Below are positions 11,612 to 22,678 of a stretch of 64,000 nt of DNA, piece by piece (positions within the stretch are counted from its first letter, which is position 1; each line of letters starts with the position of its first letter). A program made the position numbers and the translations under genes. Source of the stretch: Aradus depressus (Eukaryota; Arthropoda; Insecta; Hemiptera; Aradidae); assembly GCA_963662175.1 (NCBI GenBank), contig OY759223.1:14982249-15046248 (forward strand), in the 5' to 3' direction. The notes beneath the pieces were generated by a model, which was not told the DNA's origin, made no database searches, and saw nothing but the letters and a program-made list of their open reading frames with translations.

Positions 11612-11838
11612 GTTAGTTATTGTGACTCATGTCCGGGCTTGTACTATGAAGTCATATCGCCTACTACCAGAGCGCATTTTAGTCACTCTGGTGGACATGA
11701 GCCAGACTCGGGATGAGAGTCCTAAATTTTTATTCACCTACGGTAGGTGTCTTTAACGAGTACCTGACATCGTACAGGCTCGGGACTATTGCTTAACGTC
11801 CCATCCGAAGGACTGTGTGTTTAAGTTTATTTTACCTC
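11612..11838 (-). mobile_element. tRNA-SINE family 1 copy, head missing
   Basis: Shares GACTCATGYCCGGGCTTTAAC, CATATCGCCTACTACCAGAG and CATCGTACAGGCTCGGGAC with the full copy at 58353-58698. The tRNA-like head is absent. Confidence 0.8.
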
Positions 11839-12206
11839 CCATTTTTTCATAAACTATTTAATTGAAAATGGTGGTTCAGTAACAAATTTTCACGGTCTTT
11901 CGGTCTCCCAAATTTGTTTATTTTTACAAGCTTGTTCCCGTTTCGCCCATTCAGGCATATTCAAAATGTAACTCTTATTTGTAGAATCCTGAGCCATGTA
12001 CCAACTTGGATATTTTTTTCCCTGTTGGGAAGCTTATTTCTTTCCAGTGGTCGTAAGCAATTCATCGATCATCGAATACGCTGCCTAAATCGTTGAAGAT
12101 ATATCAAAATTACATAAGGGGGAATAGTTGGTAATAAGAAGTTCTACAGAAAAAAGTCCTCGACAGCTGTCTATAACTAGCTTCAAAAAGAATTTCTATA
12201 CCTTTC

Positions 12207-12874
12207 CAGTGGGTAAGTTACAGCGAGACTAGGTGTGGGTCAGAGTGATGTCATGTCTTAAAGTGGTGGAAAAAAACGATGTCAAATCACTGATGGGCTC
12301 GGGGAGATTTATATATGAGGAGCAAACATTCAAAAAGAGATTTGTCACATTGGTAGAGATTCGAGAAAACAGCAAGAAATGATTTTGCGTGCTTATACGC
12401 TATTTCATATAGGTTTTTAATTTTTTTAAAATTAATCAAACATAATTAATGTCATAGGTAATTAAATTTTAGCTAAAATAATTTTGACAATGGTAATTAA
12501 AATTGTGAATAGCTTGGACATGTCCGTGTTTGTTTGAAACACATGAACAAATGTTGTTTAGATTGAATCCTTCTAGGACTAATTCCCTTTCGAAAAAAAA
12601 AAAAAAAAATTGGCTAATCAATAAAAATAAAGAGGATTGTTGTTATTGATGTTAAGCGATGGTCTCAAGCCTGTGCAATGTCAGATACTCATTAAGACCC
12701 CTATATATATATAAATCTCCCTGAGCCCATCAGTGATTTGACATCGTTTTTTTCCACCACTTTAAGACATCACTCTGACCCACACCTAGTCTCGCTGTAA
12801 CTTACCCACTGAAAAAACGTCTTTACGACATCACTCTGACCCACACCTAGTCTCGCTGTAACTTACCTACTGGA
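12207..12874. mobile_element. Inverted-repeat element with duplicated right end
   Basis: About 110 bp from CCAGTGGGTAAGTTACAGCG at 12207 reappears inverted at 12700-12816; the outer 45 bp (CATCACTCTGACCCACACC) is then repeated once more at 12828-12873. The interior includes a SINE scrap at 12648-12706 and AT-rich sequence. No transposase was found. Confidence 0.65.
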
Positions 12875-13079
12875 GAAGACCTCTTCACATAGTGCTTCGT
12901 GTGTACTGAAACCACCCTCTTAGTTATACAACTAATACGAGGCATGATTTACTTGAAAATTACCAGAAAGGAACCGCAATGACTCAAACTGAACTCTAAT
13001 TACTCACAGGACGCAGATAAGCTTTTAGTAAAGTAAATCATAAAATAAAAAATAAAGAAAAACTTATGGTTTTTAAAAT

Positions 13080-13200
13080 ATTATCTATTTCACAAAATAT
13101 ATATCAAATATAATGGCTCTACCGAAAGTACTCGAAAGTACTATATTACACTGATGATGGGAGTAATGCCCGAAATATTTGAAATCACAAGACTTTTTGA
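13080..13200 (+). mobile_element. Penelope-type end with hammerhead core
   Basis: Terminal sequence (ATTATCTATTTCACAA) like that at 18060 and 7760, followed by CTGATGA at 13151, a GGG/CCC helix II and GAAA at 13172. Stem III and helix I look eroded. Confidence 0.45.
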
Positions 13201-13313
13201 GAAGACAAAACATAAATGGGAGAATTGATGATATAGTAATATATTTTATATACATAAGCAAAAAATGTATTTATAGTTATTATTATTTTCTTTTTCAGTT
13301 AAAATAACAAAAA

Positions 13314-16300
13314 ATGTTTCAAATAGAATTGCCATGGAAGCGCGAAAAACTAACAGAAGTGTGGAATTGGCCAATTGTATATTTTTACAACCTCGTTGGT
13401 TTGTGGGCGGAAGAGGCATCAAACGAAAAACGACGACGGCTCTTGAGTTATTTAAGAGTTTTTTCAATATTTATCGTTTGTTTTACACAAACGTGCAACT
13501 TTGTGAGCTTTTTTAAGGCATCGGCGACAGAGGATATAACACAGAATCTGTCCGCTCTCCATCTACTAGAGCCGACTACAATTGGAGTCTACAAGATCAT
13601 TCAGATCACCAAGCACAGAAAGTCCCTTAAGCTAGCAATGGATCTGCTTGATGGTAAGCATTACTTTCTTCGTAATTCTGTAAAGCAAAACAACTGTAAA
13701 AATAATTGTCGGTAAATTATTGGAAATATATCTTCCCTGTTAGGTTTAATCAATTACGTTTTCCCCAGCTATGAAGTATAGTGGGTTGGTATGTAATCGG
13801 TCAAAAATTGGGAGTTTTCAATGTAATTTTGACGTTAAAGAAGACATCAAAGCTAGGATAAAGGCCGGGAATAGATGCTACCGGTCACTGCAGAAGGTGC
13901 TCGGATCGATGCACTGTGTCCCGAGACGCCAAAATAACAATTTATAAAACAGTCCGGAGACCGCATATGCGAGTGAAACCTGGGTCCTGACTAGGAGAGA
14001 CGAAGTTTTACTCAATACGTGGGAGAGGAAAGTACTGAGAAAGATATACGGCCCTACTCCAGAGGGGGATAGATGGAGGATACGGACCAATAGGGAACTG
14101 AGGGACCTGTACAAGAGCCCGGACCTGGTGGACTTAGTGAAGCAGGGGCGGCTGCGATGGCTGGGGCATTTACAGAGGATGAAACCAGACACATTGCCGA
14201 GGAAGATACTGGAGGGACACCCGGGAGGACAAAGAAGAGGTAGACCTCGCTTACGTTGGCTGGAGGACGTGGAGGACGACCTCAGAACGATGGGTGTGAG
14301 GAGATGGAGACGGGAGGCCGAGGATAGAGTAGAATGGCGGAAGATTGTTGCGGAGGCCCAGGTTCTACAAGGACCGTAGCGCCAGAGAAAGTAAAAGTAA
14401 GTAAGTTAGAGTCAATCAATTACGTCTTCCCCAGCTGCGAAGTATGGGGGTAGTTATGTAATCGGTCAAAAATTGGAAGTTTTTAATGTAATTTTATTTT
14501 TTCTGACCTATTGATTCCAAAAATAAAAATAAAAATCTTTTCACTTTTCACTTTCCCTGGCGCTACGGTCCTTGTAGAACCTGGGCCTCCGCAACGATCT
14601 TCCGCCATTCTTCTCTATCCTCGGCCTCCCGTCTCCATCTTCTCACACCCATCGTTCTGAGGTCGTCCTCCACATCCTCCAGTCAACGTACGCGGGGTCT
14701 CCCTCCAGGTGTTCCTCCAGAATCCTCCTCGGCAATCTGTCTGTTTCCATTCTCTGTAAATGCCCCAGCCATTTCAGCCGCCACTGCTTCACTAAGGCCA
14801 CCAGGTCAGGGCTCTTGTACAGGTCCCTCAGCTCCCCATTGGTCCGTATCCTCCATCTATCACCCTCTGGAGTAGGGCCGTATATCTTCCTCAATATCTT
14901 CATCTCCCACGTATTGAGTAAGAGTTCGTCCCTCGTAGTCAGGACCCAGTAGTCACTTGCATATGTGACGACCGGTCTAAGGATATAAATTATATTTTAT
15001 GTGTGACGAAAACCCCATAAGGAAAACACCTATCGATTTTCAAAGGTTGAAAGGGAGGGGAGGATTGGAGAAAAGGCTTAACTCAAAAACTCTAATAACT
15101 GCCGTTGTGATGAATGACGCGTAATTTCATATTATGTGAACTCAAAATCCTATATAACGACATTTTTAATTTTCAGCAAAATCGGCATTTGGGAAGGGAG
15201 GATCGAGGGGACTCAACTCAAAAACCCAAATAACTGCGATGTAATGAATTTATCATACATTTAGTATGAGGATTTAGGAGCCCCGATGTAAGTCAACTGT
15301 TTAATATTAGCGCAAACGGTCGACTCGACTTTTTTGCATGGAAATTCTATATATTTCCTCTACAGGAATTTGACGAATATTACAAATACAGTTGTTACTT
15401 TGGAGCTATGAAACCCTTCATTGTGTGATCTGACAACACTTCATTATAATGATTTGACTTAATGAAACAAGACGAAGGACAAAATAAAAATAGAGAACTG
15501 GAGTGGTGTTTACCAACTCAAATGTGAAACGTGCAGTTGGGTATACACAGGGCAATCGGGACGCAAATTCAGAGAACGAATAAAAGAGCACATAACTGAT
15601 ATAGTAAGGAAAGGGGAAAAATCCACATTTGCGAAACATATAAATGATATGGGTCACTCATTCAACGAAACAACCGGCATAAAATACCTCCACTTATGTG
15701 AAAAAGGTAGACCATTAGGTTCTCTAGAACAGCTAGAAATTAATAGGACTCGAAAAAATGGGAATTGTTTAAACGACCAGACACACTTCAAATTTTCTCC
15801 TTTGCTAATCCCCTTCAGATAACAAATATCCATTACAACATTTATCTAGGTTAAATAACTCCCTACATAGCTATATATTGTACATTTGTTATATTGTTTT
15901 CTTGTAATGTTAGTTTTTAGTTCTATTTTAATTTAATTTTCTTGGTTTTCAAATAAGTGTACAGTTAGCTATTACAGTTAGAATATAGACTTCCACCCCC
16001 CTGGTTTTACCAGAGGAGGGGACCCTTTCACCTCAGGTACTCTTAGGTTAATATAAATATGTATACCTGCCAAATATCTGAATTATTGTTGAACATTGTG
16101 CTGACGATGGCGAAAGCCGAAACCGGTACACATTTAAGTATATGTTTGTGGAATAAGACAATATAAGTGTTTTATCTATCATTTTATTTTATTCATTAGT
16201 ATTTCCACTATATCAACACAGAACACAAAAAATGTATTCGGACATTACAAATACAGTTGTTACTTTGCAGCTATGAAACCCTTCATTGTGTGACCTGACA

Positions 16301-19300
16301 ACACTTCACTATAATGATTTGTTTATTTTTTAGAACTAACAGAAGAAGCGACGAACCCAGAAGATATTGCTGCAATACGAGCAAAATTCCGAACTACATG
16401 GCTTATGTTTTCAATTCCCATGGGTCTGCTCATGCCTCTGTTGGTTCATCTCTATTCTCGGCCACTGCACGTCCTCATCACCACGGGGAAGCGAACCCGC
16501 ATCCTAAAAAGTTGGCCTGATTCCCCAGAACCATTGACTTTGTTTACCGTTTTCTACTTATATGACATCTTCTCTCTCTCTGTGCTCGCTTTCGGATGGA
16601 CCCTTTATGAGATAATGTTCTTCTGTATCTCCGAGTGTACTCTTTGTCAAATTTCAGTTCTCAAAAAGCATTTTGAGAGACTTCACCTTAGTGGCAGTCC
16701 TCAGGACACCATTGTTTTGAAGAAAATTGTGAAATCTCATAAAAAAATTATTCGGTAAGTTAAATAACAAAAAAAAAAAATAATAGGTAAAAGTTCGTTA
16801 TTGACTGTCCCCGGCCCCGGTAGGCAAGGAATGAGAGTGCGGAAACTTTCTTGACATGTACAGGGTGTCCCAGATAAACCCAATCCAAATAATTCGGAAA
16901 CGAGCAAAATTTTACAATGAATGAAAGTTGTACGTCTCAACGAGTGGTATGCAGTGACGTGAAAAAAAAATTCAAAATTTAATGTAAATGGGCCTAAATG
17001 GCCAACGAAAGAAAAGGGTTACCTTTTAAGCCCATTAACAATTAACACAATTTAAAAGTACTTAAAAAGTTAGGAAGAACCCCGCAAAAGAAATCTTTGT
17101 ACCTGTAAAACTACCTGAGATATGTTGGTTCAAAATCTGACCTCAGTGTTTGACGTGTTAAACCTTTGAAAAGAGTGAGTATTGCAACTGAAGTAAAGAA
17201 TGGTTCTTAATGTATTTTTTTCTTTACTTTCATATAAAAATACTCAGATTTTAATAATTATAATAATAAAAGGGCATACTTTGAACATTTTCTGAAGATT
17301 TGGACAGTATTTTAGGTAATATGGACTCTTGCAAATGTTGGTAAATGCATTATTATTATTATAAAGTCTGCCACTGCATACCACTCGTTGAGACGTACAA
17401 CTTTCATTCTTTGTAAAATTTTGCTAGCACTAATCGTTTCCCAATTATTTGGATTGTGGCCCGTTTATCTGGGACACCCTGTATATACATATATATATAT
17501 TGACATTATGAGATAGACAGAAAAAAAAGTAGGTTTTTGTGAGTTGGGGTTTTAGAGTTGAGTGACACAACCCGCCTTCCTCTCGCCTTACATATTAAAA
17601 TTAATAGGTGTCATACTTATGATGGTTTGATTTTACATATGAAAATTCAGCTTAATTCGAGTATATATATGCACTTATTAATTTTTTACCAGAATTGGCA
17701 AAAGAAAAGTGGGCTCAACTCAAAAACTCCAAAACTGCCGCTGTAATGAATATATCGACATGAAATTTCATTTTTGAAGTCAGAACCCAATGAGGACATA
17801 ACCTGTCAAATTAAGGCCGAAAAAAAGGAGGAAGGGGGGGGGGGGGGGGGGGGGGGTTCAAATCAAAAATCTCAATAACTGCCGCTGTAATGAATTTATC
17901 GACACAAAATTTAGAATAAGAAATCAGAAGTACTTATGTAAGACAACTTTTGAATATTTGGACTGGTTTAAAGAGGAAGTTAATTAAACCTAACATTTTC
18001 CCATAGATATTTTGAAACACTTAATAAAAATATACAGAAAAACTAATGTTTAAAAAAAAAATATTTTCTATTTCACAAGTTATATAAAATATATAAGAGT
18101 ACTTTCGATATTGCTACCATCTTCAGCCACGACTTAACAAATACTCTATATATTGTTAAGTTGTGCCTAAAGATAAATGTTTTTAAAAAACATTCGTCTT
18201 TCCTTATATGTCGAAAAATTAATTGATTAATTCGTTTTGGGGAAGTGTACAATGATTCACCGTGATATAAAAAGCAGGGATATAGAAATTAAAAATTTTC
18301 AAGTTGCTATTTATATACTTTATAAAATTTGTTTAGAATCTGCAAAGAGCTGAAAGCTGCCACGGATAGTATTTTAATAGTGGAGACTATATCAACCGTT
18401 CTCGCTTTGTGCAGCGGACTTTATATAACAACATACTTGGTAAGTTATTGGTAAAAATTCTAAAGAAATTTATATATATAATTTATATGTTAAATATTAA
18501 TTAATATAATTTAATCTTAATTATTTTAATGTTACTTTTTAGAGTGGGAATATGGATCTGGTGATGAATATTTTTGAAACTTCGCTTTTTATACTGGTTT
18601 GTATCTACCTTATTTGTTGGTACAGCAACGAACTAGCACTTCAGGTAAATAATAATATCATTTTAATTAATAAACAGATAAATTATAAAGTGACTTTCAG
18701 TTTTTATTTTTGTTAGTGTATTTAAAAGGTGAAAATTAAGTATTAAGGCAAATTTAGGTTAATATTAATCTATATTAATAAAGCAGAAATGAAAGTCCGT
18801 TACAAAACATAATAATTTTGATTTCGATAAAGCCAAAATTCTGAACCGTGAAAGTACAAATATACGTACCCAGAAAAGTAGCTGAATCCATTGAATATAA
18901 TATATTTAATGGATTCATTTACTTTTTTGGGTATATTTATAACCAAAAATCTGGGTTATATTCATGGCCCCCACATTGGATTGCGGGCCCTGTAACCAGG
19001 ATCAGGGTCGGGCCCCCCATCTCATAGTCATGTGCTATATTATAATTACATGGTTATTTTTTAACCCTTTTACAAATTTATTTAAACTAAAAATAGATTG
19101 TAAGGTATAATTAATGTTACAGTATCAGTTAGATTTTAAAACCAAACTTTATTGATTAAATTATTTCACACATCAATTGCTACGGAGTCAACAGTCAAAC
19201 TGATACTATGCGTCGATTTTTAAAACACTGCTCTGAGGGAAACAGCTGGACAATAGGCTGGGAAATAGGAGTGGGGGAGGGTTGAGGGAGTGCGTGGGGC

Positions 19301-21732
19301 CCGTCTATACCTGTCTCGTGCCGACTGTTTTATACTAGTAATTTGCAAACAAGAGTAACTATCCATGCACGCAACTAATTAAATAATAACTTAATAACTC
19401 GCACAACTAGAATATGTATCTATTATACTAAATTTTCTTATAATTATATATTTTGCCTTTTTAAGCTATGATCCCTTGCAAAATCTACTAAAATAAAAAA
19501 ATTAAAAGGACTGCACCAGGACCCCCTTGGGCCCGGACCCTGCAACCAAAATTGCACCAGCCCCACCCTTGTGGGGGCCATGGTTATATTATAACCAAAA
19601 ACATTCGAACTAACATTAAAGTTTTTTTATGGCCAATATGCACGGAACATCAGGCCAAGAGGAGAAAAAAAAACAACAAAAAAAAACATTAGTGTAGATG
19701 CAGGTAAAGTGGGACCCCTTTATAATCATATTATTACTAATACTGAAATATAAAAGTAATTCTAGTGTTATATGTTTTGTATTAGAAATTTCCATCCTAA
19801 AATTATTATTTCATTTGTCCAAATCAATGAATTAACACTTTTTTTCGCTAGTAACACCCATCCTTCTTCCAATTACACGGATACAATATAATTTCCATTT
19901 ATAACTATATATCTTTCAGACTTTTTTTTTTTTTTTACCTCTTGGCCTGATGTTCAGTGCATATTAGCCAGGGAGGGTATAAGAATGTTTACTCTCAAGT
20001 TGACGCTGTACAAAGAGAATGAAAAGGGGAGAGAGAGAGTACTTTAGTATTCTCTACAACTATAACTTGAAAATAATTTCGATTAGGTCATAAACATAAG
20101 AGGTATCTTGTAAAATTCAGTTAGGTCTCGTTGAAAGGTCTTAATTTTCGTCTGATTTCAGCCCTTGAAATCTTATCAGACCCAAGTTACCACATGTGAC
20201 CCCTACATCCCAAATTTTAAGTTCATAGCTACAAACATTTTTGGTGTAGAGAGCTCACAATGTTTCAATCACACGCACAGACGAACACCACCGCGAAAAT
20301 GGTCAAAACGTATTCAGAAGACCTTGAAACAAGAAAATCCGTTGAAACTTTGATCTCGGATTTTCGCACAATACTTTTTATAGGTAGTAAAAATTATTAA
20401 TACTATGTTTTTAGTACCATGTAAAATTTGAAACGATCCCTAATATCAATTGATATGTGCTGCAGTATATAAATTGTCGCAAACCTTTTTTTGGACAGTC
20501 TGTATATATATTTTGAATTTTCCAGTGTCAAGAGTTGAGCACCTGTGCGTACATGTCAGACTGGGTGAACGGCAACCAGGAGCAGAAAAAAATGATCCTT
20601 TTAGTCATGATAAGAGCAAAACAGATAATAACTTTTGGAGGTTTTCTAGAGTTGAATCTAAGTACATTTATCAATGTAAGATACACTTGTTTGTATAATT
20701 TTATAAACATATATTATATACTGTTGTCATACCTTTCGGTGGATACCGTCGTCACTGGCTGCTGGGCGAGTAATGTGGGCGAGCGCTTTCGATGACATCA
20801 TCTTCAAGCCACTGTTAATGTTGACTGTACTGAGGTTTGTCCGTGTTTGTTGTCTTTTAATGGTCCGTTTCAGGTAATTTGTTTATCTCTGTGGTCCGTG
20901 TCAGGTAGTCTGTTTGTCTGTGAGTTTGGTCTCAGGTAGTCTGTTTACAGGTGTAATTAAGTGGTCGAAGTTGGTGGAGCGAATATATCAATGTCTTATG
21001 TCTGGGTGTGTATGTGTTAGTATAATGTATGATGTATCTATGGGTATTGTATCCTATGTCGCTTGGTTGGGCGGTGGTTCGTGTATCCGTCTTCTGGTCT
21101 TTTCCGTTTGTGAGTATATGGAAGTAGTTTGAGTGGGGTGAAGATCGTGTCAGATTTTGTGTTTAGTTGTTCGAACAACTCAGGTAGTTTTGGATGAGGT
21201 GTTAATCGAGAGGTCGGCAGTTTGGTGACAGGTGATGATTCAGAACCAGGTAGTTTTAGATGAAGTGTTAATTGAGAGGCCGGTAGTTTGGTGACAGGTG
21301 ATGATTCAGAACCAGGTAGTCATGGATGAGGTGTTAAATGGGAACAGGTAGAAAAGGAACCATTCTAGAAATCACCTTTGATCACTCCGGATTTCATAAC
21401 TCGAAAAAATCGCTAGTAACACTGATATTCTATTCTATCACAAGAATAAATAGATAACAGAATGCATACAAATAACTTATTAATTTATATAAAATAATAA
21501 TAAGCGACAATAATAACTCATTTAAATCAGAGTATTTTATAATTTACAATAAATGTATTTTATTGTTATTATTACTTATATTTGAATTCTTTATATTTAC
21601 AAATATTAGTTATTTACTTTTGGTTTCTCAGGCCAGTTTTCTAATATAATTTTTATGTTTCAGGTTTTGAAGACAAGTTTCTCTTACTACAACTTCCTTC
21701 AAGCAATGGACATAGGTGAACATCATGGATGA
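13314..21732 (+). CDS. Odorant receptor gene B (7tm_6), complete
   Basis: Complete insect odorant receptor of 394 aa, within the usual 370-420 aa. Exons: 13314-13653, 16334-16754, 18337-18439, 18543-18644, 20526-20675, 21664-21732, all GT-AG, summing to 1185 nt in frame. The start ATG lies 14 nt after a splice acceptor (ag at 13298-13299), so the 5' leader is probably spliced from the non-coding exon at 10301-10340. Features: MFQIELPWKREKLTEVW at the N-terminus; TGKRTRIL in exon 2; CISECTLCQISVLKKHFERL near the end of exon 2; CWYSNE in exon 4; TSFSYYNFLQAM at the C-terminus, where one residue of the family's QAVMDT is missing and the tail continues IGEHHG. AATAAA at 21791. It is the most divergent copy in exons 1 and 2. 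Intron 1 holds RTE and Penelope pieces, intron 2 a mariner MITE, intron 4 a hAT MITE. The ligand is unknown. Confidence 0.92.
13739..13843. repeat. Direct repeat flanking an RTE-like insertion
   Basis: About 95 bp including TTCCCCAGCTATGAAGTATA and GTAATCGGTCAAAAATTG recurs at 14405-14506 on the far side of the RTE-like fragment. A related sequence also lies at 38322-38410, so it may be part of a repeat rather than a target duplication. Confidence 0.6.
13845..14395 (+). mobile_element. RTE-like LINE C-terminal ORF fragment
   Basis: Frames read WERKVLRKIYGPTPEGDRWR, then VKQGRLRWLGHLQRM, GRPRLRWLEDVEDDLR and WRREAEDRVEWRKIVAEA to a stop near 14379. This is the characteristic C-terminus of RTE-type retrotransposon proteins. 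It lies in gene B intron 1. Confidence 0.75.
14545..14990 (-). mobile_element. RTE-like LINE C-terminal fragment, inverted copy
   Basis: Second copy facing the first: minus strand MKILRKIYGPTPEGDRWRIR and VKQWRLKWLGHLQRMETDRL. About 150 bp separates the two convergent copies. Confidence 0.75.
15379..15456 (+). repeat. 78-bp direct repeat, left copy
   Basis: ATTACAAATACAGTTGTTAC to CATTATAATGATTTG; the right copy is at 16244-16321 with three mismatches. The pair bounds the Penelope-like fragment. The right copy runs up to the gene B exon-2 acceptor, so it is the original intron sequence. Confidence 0.8.
15457..16243 (+). mobile_element. Penelope-like element 3' part with GIY-YIG endonuclease ORF
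   Basis: The frame open from 15466 to the stop at 15822 encodes a GIY-YIG nuclease domain: GVYQLKCETC, WVYTGQSGRKFRERIKEH, and STFAKHINDMGHSF. This is the endonuclease that follows the reverse transcriptase in Penelope-like elements; the RT itself is missing (5' truncation). It is followed by an AT-rich UTR, a hammerhead core at 16097-16132 and the terminal motif GGAATAAGACAATATAAG seen at other copies. It sits in gene B intron 1. Confidence 0.8.
16097..16132 (+). ncRNA. Hammerhead ribozyme, best preserved
   Basis: Helix I TGTG (16097-16100) pairs with CACA (16129-16132); CTGACGA at 16101-16107; helix II GGC-GAAA-GCC; GAAA at 16119-16122; palindromic stem III A-CCGG-T; cleavage residue A at 16128. 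All catalytic core bases are present and it lies downstream of the GIY-YIG ORF as expected. Confidence 0.75.
16861..17481. mobile_element. Short internally deleted derivative of the 1114-2926 mariner-like element
   Basis: Same ends (CAGGGTGTCCCAGATAAAC) and TA duplications (16859-16860, 17482-17483) but only 621 bp; the transposase region is gone and the arms lie close together. It is in gene B intron 2, next to the lone minisatellite unit. Confidence 0.85.
17540..17960. repeat. Dispersed ACTGCCG-type repeat, tandem monomers, poly-G
   Basis: Three successive monomers, each ending near AACTGCCGCTGTAATGAAT, with a G run of more than 20 bases at 17826-17857. Part of gene B intron 2. Confidence 0.6.
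18055..18145 (-). mobile_element. Penelope-type end with degenerate hammerhead
   Basis: TTTTCTATTTCACAAG end; the minus strand reads CTGAAGA, helix II GGTA-GCAA-TATC, GAAA and AGTACTC. The core is intact but helix I pairs poorly. Confidence 0.5.
18963..19582. mobile_element. hAT-type non-autonomous element
   Basis: Ends CATGGCCCCCACA and its reverse complement, with a perfect 8-bp target duplication GTTATATT (18955-18962 and 19583-19590), the hAT hallmark. 620 bp, no coding content seen, in gene B intron 4. Confidence 0.85.
19620..19975. repeat. Facing SINE-2 tails
   Basis: GCCAATATGCACGGAACATC with A-run at 19631 and its inverted counterpart GATGTTCAGTGCATATTAGC at 19943. Both resemble the 3' end of the tRNA-SINE at 56269-56435. 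Confidence 0.5.
20161..20375. repeat. Dispersed repeat ending GATTTTCGCAC
   Basis: Contains AAGTTCATAGCTACAA and TTTGATCTCGGATTTTCGCA. Close copies at 57700-57985, with an inverted relative around 52230-52420. Confidence 0.55.
21180..21345. repeat. 72-bp tandem repeat in gene B intron 5
   Basis: Two full units and a partial one based on AGGTAGTTTTGGATGAGGTG ... GTTTGGTGACAGGTGATGAT. Gene A intron 5 has a single diverged unit (about 4865-4950), so expansion followed duplication. Confidence 0.7.
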
Positions 21733-22079
21733 ACCAGTTTGAAACTCTTACAAAATTTTATCTAAATGAATGAATTAACACAATTATGTAAATAAACAGT
21801 TTTGTCACAGGAAAATTGTTTACTGCAGACTGTTAGTTAAGTTTTGTTTGTTAAGAAATGCAATTTTCCTTACTTGGCGTTAATAATGTTTTTTTGAAAT
21901 ATATTCGTTTTTAACTAATGAGTCATAACAGTTCTAATAATTCATTGGTTGTATTAAAAATAAATCCACTTTTATTTTTATTTTATCGAATGTATATGAC
22001 CTTAAAACTTATCTTCCATGTACATATTTTTTTAATACTTAAATAGTTCCTAGAGAACAGAAACTTTAAGGTGTCTGAG

Positions 22080-22660
22080 GGATCTTCTTCATAGTATCTT
22101 TTGGAGATCAAAGCTGGAGTTCCTCAAGAAAGTTCCCTCAGCCCCCTTCTCTTCTCTGTCTACACATCACACATCCCACAACACAACACACTACCCGCTA
22201 CGTACACAGACGACACAGCCATTCTCTCAACTCACTCATATCAAATACAAGCAAGCTCAAACTTACATTCGCATGGAGAATAACAATTAATAGAGACAAA
22301 TCTCTGTGAACCACATTTACTCTGAGACAACACTTGTTCACCAGTTTACATTAATAACCAACCCATTCCAGATATTGTTCGACATCTAAGACTTCATTTA
22401 GACAGATTTAACTTGGACAACTGACATCAGACTGAAACCCATACACCTCAAAAGACATCATCACTTGAGAACAAACTTCACATTTGTAACACACAAGTAA
22501 AACCTATCCTAGACTTATGGCATCGAAATCAAACATACAACTCCTACAGTCACTATAATCCATTATACTACCCCACAATGCCCTTTACTATGTCTAGGTT
22601 CACATTTTATGCAAACAGCAGTACAATTAGTTGTATTAGATCTATACTAGAACCCTAAAC
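22080..22660 (+). mobile_element. Jockey-like LINE reverse transcriptase fragment
   Basis: Reads AGVPQESSLSPLLFSVYTSH, then ATYTDDTAIL, the RT catalytic box with YADD changed to YTDD, followed by broken frames containing LRLHLDRF. Decayed. Confidence 0.65.
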
Positions 22661-22678
22661 CATCCACCTCTATTTGTA

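Larger units (their letters stand above)
10341..13299 (+). other. Proposed leader intron of gene B
   Basis: Between the non-coding first exon and the acceptor before the ATG. It contains a LINE fragment, a SINE, an inverted-repeat element and a Penelope-type end. 10341-11010 and 11850-12200 show only AT-rich sequence without recognised features. Confidence 0.5.
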
